Made by a program: the position numbers and the translations under genes. This document shows, piece after piece, positions 17,388-25,574 of a stretch of DNA of 64,000 nucleotides. Source of the stretch: Pseudomonadota bacterium (lineage in GTDB: Bacteria > Pseudomonadota > Alphaproteobacteria > Caulobacterales > Caulobacteraceae); NCBI GenBank assembly GCA_023433585.1, contig JAEZCL010000211.1, forward strand, positions 1-64,000. Direction: 5' to 3'. The notes under the pieces were generated by a model, which was given only the letters and a program-made list of their open reading frames with translations, was not told where the DNA came from and ran no database searches. Numbering within the stretch: the first letter of the stretch is position 1; each line of letters starts with the position of its first letter.

Positions 17388-19094
17388 CTAATCCGCCGGC
17401 CCTTCCGGCGAATAGGCGTAGGCGCCGAACACTGCGCCGACGAAGCCGCCCGCCACGCGAGTGCTGAGACTCGTCGCGTCGCCGTCGGTCAGCAGCGGCG
17501 TCCAGTCTCCGTCGGCCGCAGCGTAGGCCAGGTCGATGCGCCCGGCGCGCACCTCAGCCTTCAAGCGCAGGGGTTCGCCCGCCGCCGAGGGCAGCGGCGC
17601 CGTGGCCATGACGACGCCGCGCGCCGGGTCGTCCGGGCCGGCGCGGCGTTCGACCAGCACCCTGTCCTCGCCGTCATGGCGCCCCGCGCCGATGAACCAC
17701 CAGAAATCGTCGCTCTGGAAGGCGGCCAGGCCCGCGCGGTCGCCTTCATGGGCGGGCGTGAAGCGCACCTCGGTGGAGGCGGCCGCGTTCATGTGCTGCT
17801 GGCGACGCGCGGCGAAGGACGGGTTGGCCATGTGGCCCAGCCCTTGCGGCCGGGCGGTCAGGTGCAGCGCGCCGTCCGAGATGCGGAACCAGTCAGAACG
17901 CGGATTGCGCACGGTCAGCCAATGGATCGGCAGGGTCTCGCCGTCGAAATTCTCGGTGACGCTGAACGGCCCCGTTGTGGGCAGGTCCGGCGCGGGCTGG
18001 GGCGACAGGTCGGGGCGATCCAGCACATGGGGGATCACCTCGCCCGGCCCGGTGATGCGGGGCCAGCCGTTCTCCCAGGTCACGGGCATCAGGAAGGTCT
18101 CGCGCCCGGTGTTGTAATAGTCGTCGCCGTAGGGGCGCACGGCCAGGAAGGTGGCCCACCAGTCGCCGTCCGGCGTCTGGACCAGGTCGGCGTGGCCCGC
18201 CGAGGTGATCGGGAAATCCCGGTCGCGCGGCAGGTCGCGCTGGGTCAGGAAGGGATTGTCCGGATCAGGCGCATAGGGGCCGTCGGGCCGCTCGGCGGCG
18301 AGGGCCACCTGCGAATGGCCCTCGGCGGTGCCGCCCTCGGCGGCGGTCAGCACATAGCGGCCGTCGACCTTGTAGATGTGCGGGCCTTCGATCCAGATCG
18401 GCCGGGTGGAGAAGTCCACGCCCCCGTCCACCAACACCGTGCGCGGCCCGTGTGTGGCGAGGGTCTGAAGGTCGAAGCGCTGGATCCAGATGGCGCGGTG
18501 ACCGTCGTATTCCGGCGCGCGATCCGGCGGGCCGTTGTTGAGGATCCAGGCCGAGCCGTCCTCATCGATGAACAGGGCCGGGTCGATGCCGCCCGCCAGA
18601 TCGGGCAGCCAGACCGGATCGGACCACGGACCCGCCGGATCGCTGGCGGTGATGACGAAATTGTCGCCGCAGTCGACGCAGGTGTTGAGGATGTAGAAGA
18701 CGCCTTCATGATGCTCGATGGTCGGGGCGAACAGGCCGCGCGACAGGCCGAGACTCCCGAAATCCACCTGATCCGGTCGGTCGATGGCGTTGCCGATCTG
18801 GGTCCAGTTCACCAGGTCGCGGCTGTGGAACAGCGGCAGGCCGGGGAAGTAGGCGAAAGTCGAGGTGACCAGATAATAGTCCTCGCCCACGCGGGTGTTG
18901 GACGGGTCGGGATAGAAGCCGGTCAGGATCGGATTGCGGAACTGGCCGGGGCCGAGCGCGGCGGCCGCGTGTTCCGGGTCGGCGCCTTCATAGTGGAACC
19001 AGTCGAAATGGGCGGTCGGCGGCGCCTGAGCCGCCGCGCCCCCTGCGATCAGAAAGCTGAGAGCGGCGAGGGCGGATCGGGTCAGGACGGTCAT
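17388..19094 (-). CDS. GH43 family beta-xylosidase/arabinofuranosidase
   Basis: This secreted protein has 568 residues with signal peptide MTVLTRSALAALSFLIAGGAAAQA. The five-bladed propeller carries the GH43 triad: Asp63 in YPDPSNTR (base), Asp171 in GGIDPALFID (pKa modulator) and Glu236 in IEGPHIYK (acid). A C-terminal beta-sandwich (about residues 360-568) is the accessory domain usual in GH43 xylosidases. The ATG at 19094 lies 17 bp after the fourth halogenase homologue, so this is the last gene of that operon. Substrate specificity between xylose and arabinose cannot be read from the sequence. Confidence 0.92.
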   Translation of the reverse strand: MTVLTRSALAALSFLIAGGAAAQAPPTAHFDWFHYEGADPEHAAAALGPGQFRNPILTGFYPDPSNTRVGEDYYLVTSTFAYFPGLPLFHSRDLVNWTQIGNAIDRPDQVDFGSLGLSRGLFAPTIEHHEGVFYILNTCVDCGDNFVITASDPAGPWSDPVWLPDLAGGIDPALFIDEDGSAWILNNGPPDRAPEYDGHRAIWIQRFDLQTLATHGPRTVLVDGGVDFSTRPIWIEGPHIYKVDGRYVLTAAEGGTAEGHSQVALAAERPDGPYAPDPDNPFLTQRDLPRDRDFPITSAGHADLVQTPDGDWWATFLAVRPYGDDYYNTGRETFLMPVTWENGWPRITGPGEVIPHVLDRPDLSPQPAPDLPTTGPFSVTENFDGETLPIHWLTVRNPRSDWFRISDGALHLTARPQGLGHMANPSFAARRQQHMNAAASTEVRFTPAHEGDRAGLAAFQSDDFWWFIGAGRHDGEDRVLVERRAGPDDPARGVVMATAPLPSAAGEPLRLKAEVRAGRIDLAYAAADGDWTPLLTDGDATSLSTRVAGGFVGAVFGAYAYSPEGPAD

Positions 19095-19110
19095 GATTTC
19101 AGCTTCCGGT

Positions 19111-20628
19111 TCAGCCGCCTGAACGGCGACGTTCGATGAAGGCGGAATGGGGCGGCATGGATTCGGCCGCCGCTCGGACGGCGCGGCGCATGGCGGCCAG
19201 CTGCGTCCGGGCCCGGTCGTCCGGCAGGGTGTCGGCCAGGGGCTCATAGGCGCGGGGGAGGCGCTCCTGACCCAGATGGATCGCGCTCCAGTCCGATTCC
19301 CCGAACACGCTTTCGCCGCGCAGCAACAGCCGTCCGCGCGCCTCGAACAGGCGCGTCCGGTAAGCCAGGAACTCGGGAACCTCCATCGCGGCTGAGTGCG
19401 CCCAGAACGGGGAGTCCGTGCGCGTGGCCGCCGAAAAGCGCAGGATGACGAAGTCGCGCATCCGCTCCATCGTCTCGATCATGATGCGGTTGTACTCGTC
19501 CCTCTCGACCACGTGAAAATCCCGGTCGGGGAACAGGTCCAGAAGGGTCCAGACGCCGCTCTGGACCAGTTGCAGGGCGGTGGGCGCGGCGGGCGGCAGG
19601 ACGCAGGCTGAAGACCCGATGGCCACGCAGTTGCCGATCCACGGCCGGACGCGGCGGCCGCTGGTGAAGGATGCGGTCCGGACCTCGCCGGGGCGGCCGC
19701 CCAGGGCCTCGGTCAGGATCCGTTCGGCTTCGCCCTCGTCCATGTGCGCGCTGGACCAGACCACGCCATGGCCCGCGCCGTCCTGAAGCGGCATGCGCCA
19801 GGTCCAGCCCGCCGCGTGGGCGCGCATGACCGTGCAGGGCGCATCCATCGAAGCGTCCGCGCCCCGCGCCGTCATGACCCGGTCGCAGGCCAGCCATTCG
19901 CGCCAGTCCTCGAAACCGTCGCCGGGGTTCGCGCCCATCAGCGTCGCGCGCGGGCCGGAGGCGTCGATGTAGAGATCGGCCTGAAGCGTCCGGCCGTCGG
20001 CCAGGACCACCGCCTCGATGAAGCCGTCCCGTTCGCCGAAGCGGACCTGGGCCGCCTCGCCCTCGATGCGCTCGACCCCCAGCCGCTCGGCCTGGGCGCG
20101 CAGCAGGCCAACATAGGCCGCCGCGTCCCAGTGATAGGCGTAGGTGAAGGTGGACAGGATCGAATCCGGGTCGTGCGAGGGCGGCGTGAAACGGCCCAGG
20201 CGCGCGGCTGCGGCGGCCAGGGCGTAGTCCTCGAACGGCGCGGTCTCACCCTGGTCCCGCAGCCGCAGCCAGTAATTGTGGAACGCCACCCCGTCCAGCG
20301 GCGCGCCGAAATCGCCGAAGGGATGGAAATACCGCGCCCCGATCCGCGACCAGTCCAGGAGGTCGGCGCCCAGGCTGACCGTGGCCGCGGCCTTCTGAAA
20401 CAGCAGGCTCTCATCAAGGCCGATCTGGGCGTGCAGGCCGCGTAGGGCGGGCAGGGACGCCTGGCCGCCGCTCATCTGTTCCGGGCCTTCATCCGGCGGC
20501 AGGTCGATCACCCGGATGGCGGAGCGCGACGCGGGCAGGGCGCGGGCCAGGACGGCGGCGGTCAGCCAGCCCTCCACGCCGCCCCCGGCGATCAGGATGG
20601 TGCGGATGCGGGGCGCCGCGTCAGCCAT
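19111..20628 (-). CDS. Degenerate flavin-dependent halogenase homologue
   Basis: The protein has 505 residues and the fold of the tryptophan halogenase family: an FAD-binding start ILIAGGGVEGW (consensus GGGxAGW), GWTWRMPLQD in place of GWQWRIPLQH, and SGRRVRPWIGNCVAIG. Ungapped comparison with the three neighbours shows loss of both catalytic residues. Ser85 replaces the active-site lysine (SLGADL against KLGIEF) and Ala348 replaces the glutamate (PPAAPTALQ against EPLESTSIH). The flavin loop GVGEATIP has become SGGQASLP. The frame is intact at full length, so it looks like a retained pseudo-enzyme. It overlaps the preceding gene by 8 bp and is followed after 16 bp by GH43. Confidence 0.9.
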   Translation of the reverse strand: MADAAPRIRTILIAGGGVEGWLTAAVLARALPASRSAIRVIDLPPDEGPEQMSGGQASLPALRGLHAQIGLDESLLFQKAAATVSLGADLLDWSRIGARYFHPFGDFGAPLDGVAFHNYWLRLRDQGETAPFEDYALAAAAARLGRFTPPSHDPDSILSTFTYAYHWDAAAYVGLLRAQAERLGVERIEGEAAQVRFGERDGFIEAVVLADGRTLQADLYIDASGPRATLMGANPGDGFEDWREWLACDRVMTARGADASMDAPCTVMRAHAAGWTWRMPLQDGAGHGVVWSSAHMDEGEAERILTEALGGRPGEVRTASFTSGRRVRPWIGNCVAIGSSACVLPPAAPTALQLVQSGVWTLLDLFPDRDFHVVERDEYNRIMIETMERMRDFVILRFSAATRTDSPFWAHSAAMEVPEFLAYRTRLFEARGRLLLRGESVFGESDWSAIHLGQERLPRAYEPLADTLPDDRARTQLAAMRRAVRAAAESMPPHSAFIERRRSGG

Positions 20629-22174
20629 GTCGGCCTCCCTGGTCCGCGTGGAGGCTCAGGCCGTGGTCGGCGGGGGGCATGACGCCGCTGCCGTCCAGGA
20701 AGGCCTTGTGCGTCGGCATCATCTCGGCGGCCTTGAGGGTGACCTCGCGCATGCGGGCCATGTGGCCGCGCAGCACCTCCACGTCGACATCATCCGCGCG
20801 CGGGTGCCAGCGTTTCGGGATCACCCTCTGGCCGATATAGACCGCCTGCCAGCTCGGCCCCCAGAACAGGCCGTCGCTGTAGCCCGCCACATGGCCCCGC
20901 TCGCGGAACAGCTCCAGCTTGTGGGCCAGGGAATCGCGTATGGGCATGTTGCGCACATAGTTCCACATGGCCGAGTCGTCCCGCTCGGTGGCGTGGTAGT
21001 GCAGGGTCACGAAATCCAGAACCCGCTCGTACTCCAGGTTCATGGTGCGGTTGAATTCCTCGATCCCCGCCGGGTCGAAGTCGCGGTCCGGGAACATGTC
21101 CAGCAGCGCGGTGATGGCCTGCTGGGTCAGATAGATGCTGGTGGATTCCAGCGGCTCGATGAAGCCGCCCGCCAGGCCTACCGAGACGCAATTCCTGATC
21201 CAGGATTTCTTTCGCCGCCCGCCGGTGAATCTCAGGAAGATCGGCTCGGAGACCAGCTTGCCGGGCAGGCTGGCCAGGAATTGCGAGGCCGCCTCGTCGT
21301 CGCTCATGAACTCGCTGGAATAGACGAAGCCGTTGCCGTCGCGGTGCTGCAGCGGGATGCGCCACTGCCAGCCGGCGGTGTGAGCGCGGGCGCGGGTGTA
21401 GGGCGTGGGCGGGCCGTCGCTTTCGCTGGAGACGGCCACGGCGCGGTTGCAGGGCAAGAAATTGGTCCAGTCGTGATAGCCGGCCTTCATCTGCTGTTCG
21501 ATGATGAGTCCGCGAAAGCCCGAGCAGTCCACGAACAGATCCGCCTCGATGACCTCGCCGTCCTCCATGGTCACCGAGCGGACGAAGCCGGTCTCGCCGT
21601 CCAGGCTTACGTCCACCACCTTGCCGTCGGTGCGCGTGACGCCGCGCGCGGTCGCCCAGTCGCGCAGGTAAGGGCCATAGAGGTTGGTGTCGAAATGATA
21701 GGCGTAGCCGTAGGTGGAGAAGACCGAGCGATCCGTGGCGGGCGGCGCGAACCGGCCCATCTCGGCCGCCACCACCGACAGGGAGTAGTCGCCCAGCGGC
21801 GTCGGGTCCCCCAGCCGGTTCAGCTTCGTCCAGTAATGATGGAAATCCACGTCGTTGATGCGTGAGCCGAAGGCGCCGAACGGGTGGATATAGGCGTCGC
21901 CGATCCGGGCCCAGTTCTCGAACCGGATGCCCATCTTGATGGTGGCCTGGGTCGTGCGCATGAAGTCTGCTTCGTCCAGCCCCAGGGTGCTGTTGAAATA
22001 GCGGATGTGGGGCACGGTGGCCTCGCCCACCCCGACGATGCCGATGGCGCTGGACTCGATCAGGCGGATCGAACAGCGCCTGGTGTCCAGCTTCCTGGCC
22101 AGGGCGGCGGCGGTCATCCAGCCGGCCGAGCCGCCGCCGAGGATCAGCACGCTGCGGATGCGGCGGTCAGACAT
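20621..22174 (-). CDS. Flavin-dependent halogenase homologue 3
   Basis: The protein has 517 residues of the tryptophan-halogenase family. It carries GGGSAGW (residues 13-19), the family motif WQWRIP (269-274), the catalytic Lys80 in TIKMGIRF, and Glu343 in EPLESTSIY. These correspond to PrnA Lys79 and Glu346. Homologues oxidise Cl- or Br- with FADH2 from a separate flavin reductase, and those in Brevundimonas and Xanthomonas act on indole. Why such genes accompany TonB receptors is not known. It follows the second homologue after 4 bp, and its end overlaps the degenerate homologue. No flavin reductase is encoded nearby. Confidence 0.93.
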   Translation of the reverse strand: MSDRRIRSVLILGGGSAGWMTAAALARKLDTRRCSIRLIESSAIGIVGVGEATVPHIRYFNSTLGLDEADFMRTTQATIKMGIRFENWARIGDAYIHPFGAFGSRINDVDFHHYWTKLNRLGDPTPLGDYSLSVVAAEMGRFAPPATDRSVFSTYGYAYHFDTNLYGPYLRDWATARGVTRTDGKVVDVSLDGETGFVRSVTMEDGEVIEADLFVDCSGFRGLIIEQQMKAGYHDWTNFLPCNRAVAVSSESDGPPTPYTRARAHTAGWQWRIPLQHRDGNGFVYSSEFMSDDEAASQFLASLPGKLVSEPIFLRFTGGRRKKSWIRNCVSVGLAGGFIEPLESTSIYLTQQAITALLDMFPDRDFDPAGIEEFNRTMNLEYERVLDFVTLHYHATERDDSAMWNYVRNMPIRDSLAHKLELFRERGHVAGYSDGLFWGPSWQAVYIGQRVIPKRWHPRADDVDVEVLRGHMARMREVTLKAAEMMPTHKAFLDGSGVMPPADHGLSLHADQGGRHG

Positions 22175-22178
22175 GGCG

Positions 22179-23702
22179 TCAGCCCGCCCGTCCGAAACCG
22201 GGCATGGCGCAGTTGTCGCGGATGAATTCCGCCTGGCTGGGCATCAGGTCGGCCGAGGCTCGCATGACGCGGCGGATCTCGGCCAGGCGCGCGCGGGTCT
22301 CGTCCAGGTCCAGCACCTCGGCCACCGGATCCCAGCCGCCGAACTTCAGCCCCTGGCCGGTCATGACGGCCATCCAGCTGGTGTCGTTGAACAGCTCCAG
22401 ATTGTCGCGGAAGATGCGGCCGTTGGCGGCGAACAGCTCGAATTTCTCCTTGAGGCTGTCGGGGATCTCCATGTTGCGGCAATGGTCCCAGTAGGGCGTA
22501 TCGTCCCGCTCGGTGACCTTGTAGTGCAGCACCAGGAAGTCGCGCACCTGCGCCCATTCCTGGGCCGTGGCGCGGTTGAAGCGGTCGATGTCGGCCTGGT
22601 GGAAATCGCGACTGGGAAACAGGGCCAGCATCTTGGAGATGCCGCTCTGAATCAGGTGGATGCTGGTGGATTCCAGCGGCTCCATGAACCCGCCCGCCAG
22701 GCCCAGGGCGATGCAGTTCTTGATCCAGGTCCGCTTGCGCCGTCCGCCGGTGAAGCTGAGCACCCAGGGATCGACCAGGGGCTCGCCGTCCAGGTTGGCC
22801 AGCAGGGTGGCGGCCGCCTCGTCGTCCGAGATGAATTCGGTGCAGTAGGCGTAACCCGTGCCCGTGCGGTGTTGCAGCGGGATGCGCCATTGCCAGCCGG
22901 CCTCGCGCGCGGTGGCGCGGGTGAAGGGCGTCAGGGGGCCATCGTCCTCGCACTGGATGGCGATGGCCCGGTTGTTGGGCAGCCAGCGGCTCCAGTCCTC
23001 ATAGCCGGCCTTCATGGTCTGCTCGATCAGCAGGCCGCGAAAACCGGTGCAGTCCACGAACAGCTCGCCCTCGATGCGCTCGCCGCTTTCCAGCACGACG
23101 GCCTCGATGAAGCCGTCCTCGCCGCGCTGGTCGACGCGCACCACCTTGCCCTCGCGCCGGACGACGCCGCGCTCCTCGGCGAAGGCGCGCAGGAACTTCG
23201 AATAGAGCGCCGCGTCGAAGTGGAAGGCGTAGGCGATGTTCGACAGGGGCGAACGCCCCGCGTCGATCGAACGCATGAATTTGTCCTGCATCCCGGCCAC
23301 GGACTGCAGCGAATATTCGTCCAGCGAATGGGTCTCGCCCGCGTGGTGCAGGCGTTGCCAGTAGGCGTGGAACGAGACTCCCTCCATGTCCACGCCGTAG
23401 GGGCCGAAGGGGTGGATGTAGCGGTGGCCCAGCCGGCCCCAATTGCGGAAGTCGATGCCCAGCTTGAACGTGCCCTGGGTGCGGCGGATGAAGTCGTTCT
23501 CGTCCAGGCCCAGCAGGCGGTTGAACATGGCCATCTGGGGAATGGTCGATTCCCCGACCCCGACGATGCCGATGGCGTCGGACTCGACCACGGTGACGTC
23601 GGCGAAGCGTGGGCCCAGAACCTTGGACATGGCGGCGGCGGCCATCCAGCCTGCGGTGCCGCCGCCGACGATGACGACCTTGCGGATTCGATGTTCGGTC
23701 AT
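22179..23702 (-). CDS. Flavin-dependent halogenase homologue 2
   Basis: The protein has 507 residues with GGGTAGW (13-19), GVGESTIP (48-55), Lys80 in TFKLGIDF, the halogenase motif WQWRIP (270-275) and Glu344 in EPLESTSIH, so the active-site residues are present. It shares long identical patches with the first homologue (for instance FRGLLIEQT and the WQWRIPLQHR block), pointing to tandem duplication. It lies 2 bp after the first homologue and 4 bp before the third. The expected chemistry is regioselective halogenation of an indole-like group. The physiological substrate is unknown. Confidence 0.93.
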   Translation of the reverse strand: MTEHRIRKVVIVGGGTAGWMAAAAMSKVLGPRFADVTVVESDAIGIVGVGESTIPQMAMFNRLLGLDENDFIRRTQGTFKLGIDFRNWGRLGHRYIHPFGPYGVDMEGVSFHAYWQRLHHAGETHSLDEYSLQSVAGMQDKFMRSIDAGRSPLSNIAYAFHFDAALYSKFLRAFAEERGVVRREGKVVRVDQRGEDGFIEAVVLESGERIEGELFVDCTGFRGLLIEQTMKAGYEDWSRWLPNNRAIAIQCEDDGPLTPFTRATAREAGWQWRIPLQHRTGTGYAYCTEFISDDEAAATLLANLDGEPLVDPWVLSFTGGRRKRTWIKNCIALGLAGGFMEPLESTSIHLIQSGISKMLALFPSRDFHQADIDRFNRATAQEWAQVRDFLVLHYKVTERDDTPYWDHCRNMEIPDSLKEKFELFAANGRIFRDNLELFNDTSWMAVMTGQGLKFGGWDPVAEVLDLDETRARLAEIRRVMRASADLMPSQAEFIRDNCAMPGFGRAG

Positions 23703-23704
23703 CC

Positions 23705-25234
23705 TCAGGCGGGAAGGGGTGGCGGCGGCGGCGCGGCGGCGTAGCGCGCCAGGAACTCGGAATGTTCGGGCAGGCTCTGGGCCGCCGCGCTGACGGCGTC
23801 CCTGGCCTGGTTTAGCAGGCGCTCGACATCGGCCTCGGGCAGGGCGTCGGCCAGAGGGTCATGAGTGTCGGGCACGATGTTCTGGCCGATCAGCACGGCC
23901 AGCCAGCTCGACTCGGCGAACAGCTCGTCCTCGTAGCGGAAGAAGCGGCCGCCCGCGCGGAACAGGTCCAGCTTCCATTTCAGCGTGTCGGGGATCTCCA
24001 TGTGACGGCAGTGGTCCCACAGGGGCTGCCCCGTCCGCTCGTTGGCGTGGTAGTGCAGGATGATGAAGTCGCGGATGTGCTCCAGCTGGATGTCCGTCAG
24101 GCGGTTGTATTCCGCCGCCAGCATCGGGTCGAAGGTCCTGTCGGGGAACAGGGCCAGAAGCTTGGTGATCCCGGCCTGGATCATGTGGATGCTGGTGGAC
24201 TCCAGCGGCTCCAGGAAGCCGGACGCCAGGCCCAGCGCCACGCAGTTCTTGACCCAAGACTTCTTCCGCCGCCCGGCGGTGAAGCGCAGGAACCAGGGAT
24301 CGGTCGTCGGCGGGCCGTCCAGATTGGCCTGGAGCGTGGCGACGGCCTCGTCGTCCGAGAGGTAGGCGCTGGAATAGACGTGGCCCGTGCCGACCCGGTG
24401 TTGCAGCGGAATGCGCCACTGCCAGCCGCCCTCGCGGGCCGTGGCCCGGGTGAACGGCGACACGGCGTTCTCGTTCTCGCACTGGATCGCCACCGCCCGG
24501 TCGCAGGGCAGCCAGCGGTTCCAGTCCTCGAATCCGGCTTTCAGCGTCTGTTCGATCAAGAGGCCCCGGAAGCCGGTGCAGTCGATGAACAGGTCGCCCT
24601 CGACCCGATCGCCGCTCTCCAGCTGGATGGCCGTGATGAAACCGTCCTCGGCGCGCTGGTCGACCTTGACCACCTTGCCCTCGCGCCGCACCACGCCGCG
24701 CTGTTCGGAATAGGCGCGCAGGTAGCGGGCGTAACGCGCCGCGTCGAAATGATAGGACCAGACCAGGGGCGTCAGGGGGGAGCGGTGCTCTGGCGGCATG
24801 GGGCCGAAGCGGTTCATGCGCGAGGCCACGGTGCACATGTTGTAGTCGCCGAAGTCGGACGCCTTGCCCAGCTTGCGCATGCGCAGCCAGCACTGATGGA
24901 ACTTCACCGCCTCGATGTCGGCGCCGAACGGGCCGTAGGGATGGATGTAGCGGTGCTCCGGCGTGCGCCAGCCCACGAACTCGATGCCCAGCTTGCACGA
25001 GCCCTGGGTGTTCCTGAGGAAGTCCTGTTCATCCAGACCGAGCATGGCGTTGAAGGTGCGGATCGGCGGGATGGTGGCCTCGCCGACGCCGACGGTGCTG
25101 ATCTGGTCGGATTCCACCAGGGTGATCTTCGTCACGCCGTTGGCGGTCAGGCGCGACAGGGCGGCGGCGGCCATCCAGCCGGCGGTGCCGCCGCCGACGA
25201 TGACGACATCGCGGATCGGATTCGGCTGAATCAT
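23705..25234 (-). CDS. Flavin-dependent halogenase homologue 1 (operon leader)
   Basis: The protein has 509 residues. FAD motif GGGTAGW is at 14-20, GVGEATIP at 49-56, catalytic Lys81 in SCKLGIEF, WQWRIP at 271-276 and Glu345 in EPLESTSIH. The C terminus ends in a proline-rich tail (APPPPPLPA). It is the first gene of a four-halogenase plus GH43 operon. The operon diverges from the TonB-dependent receptor over a 340-bp region with a XylR-type operator. That context suggests co-regulation by xylose or xylan, but no halogenated product is known for such loci. Confidence 0.93.
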   Translation of the reverse strand: MIQPNPIRDVVIVGGGTAGWMAAAALSRLTANGVTKITLVESDQISTVGVGEATIPPIRTFNAMLGLDEQDFLRNTQGSCKLGIEFVGWRTPEHRYIHPYGPFGADIEAVKFHQCWLRMRKLGKASDFGDYNMCTVASRMNRFGPMPPEHRSPLTPLVWSYHFDAARYARYLRAYSEQRGVVRREGKVVKVDQRAEDGFITAIQLESGDRVEGDLFIDCTGFRGLLIEQTLKAGFEDWNRWLPCDRAVAIQCENENAVSPFTRATAREGGWQWRIPLQHRVGTGHVYSSAYLSDDEAVATLQANLDGPPTTDPWFLRFTAGRRKKSWVKNCVALGLASGFLEPLESTSIHMIQAGITKLLALFPDRTFDPMLAAEYNRLTDIQLEHIRDFIILHYHANERTGQPLWDHCRHMEIPDTLKWKLDLFRAGGRFFRYEDELFAESSWLAVLIGQNIVPDTHDPLADALPEADVERLLNQARDAVSAAAQSLPEHSEFLARYAAAPPPPPLPA

Positions 25235-25574
25235 GACGTCCGTTCGCTGTCATCAAACAGCGGATCGCTGCATTTGTCCGACATTGTGTGGCACCCTCCC
25301 CACAGCGCTTTCTTTCGTTCTATCGACAGGTCTGCGGCGCGGTCAATGGGCGGAAATCCGCGAGCGAGGTTCAGAAAGCCTTGTATTTGAGGGTTTCTCT
25401 CGACCAATCATACCGGTGATCCATGGCCGGACCCCATGAACACCTTATGTTTCCATGCCATCAGTGGGGGCTTGCGGAATGCAAAAAGCTAGGCTACGAA
25501 AACATTAATCAGACATTTAGCGTCGCCTTGGGATGGTAGCGCTAACATAAAGAAAATGCTGGGGAGGAAATCGG
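25235..25574. promoter_or_regulatory. Divergent control region, halogenase operon / TonB receptor
   Basis: This 340-bp region contains no gene. It separates two divergent units and holds the 25534-25547 operator near the receptor. An AT-richer stretch (about 25480-25530) probably carries the receptor promoter, and GGGGAGGAAA (25561-25570) is the receptor's ribosome site. No second operator copy was found near the halogenase start. Confidence 0.7.
25534..25547. promoter_or_regulatory. XylR-type (LacI family) operator
   Basis: TGGTAGCGCTAACA is the exact reverse complement of TGTTAGCGCTACCA, the motif I recall upstream of xylose-induced genes in Caulobacter crescentus, bound by the LacI-type repressor XylR. 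It lies 28 bp before the receptor start codon. Repression lifted by xylose is the expected behaviour. The repressor gene is not in the window. Confidence 0.8.
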
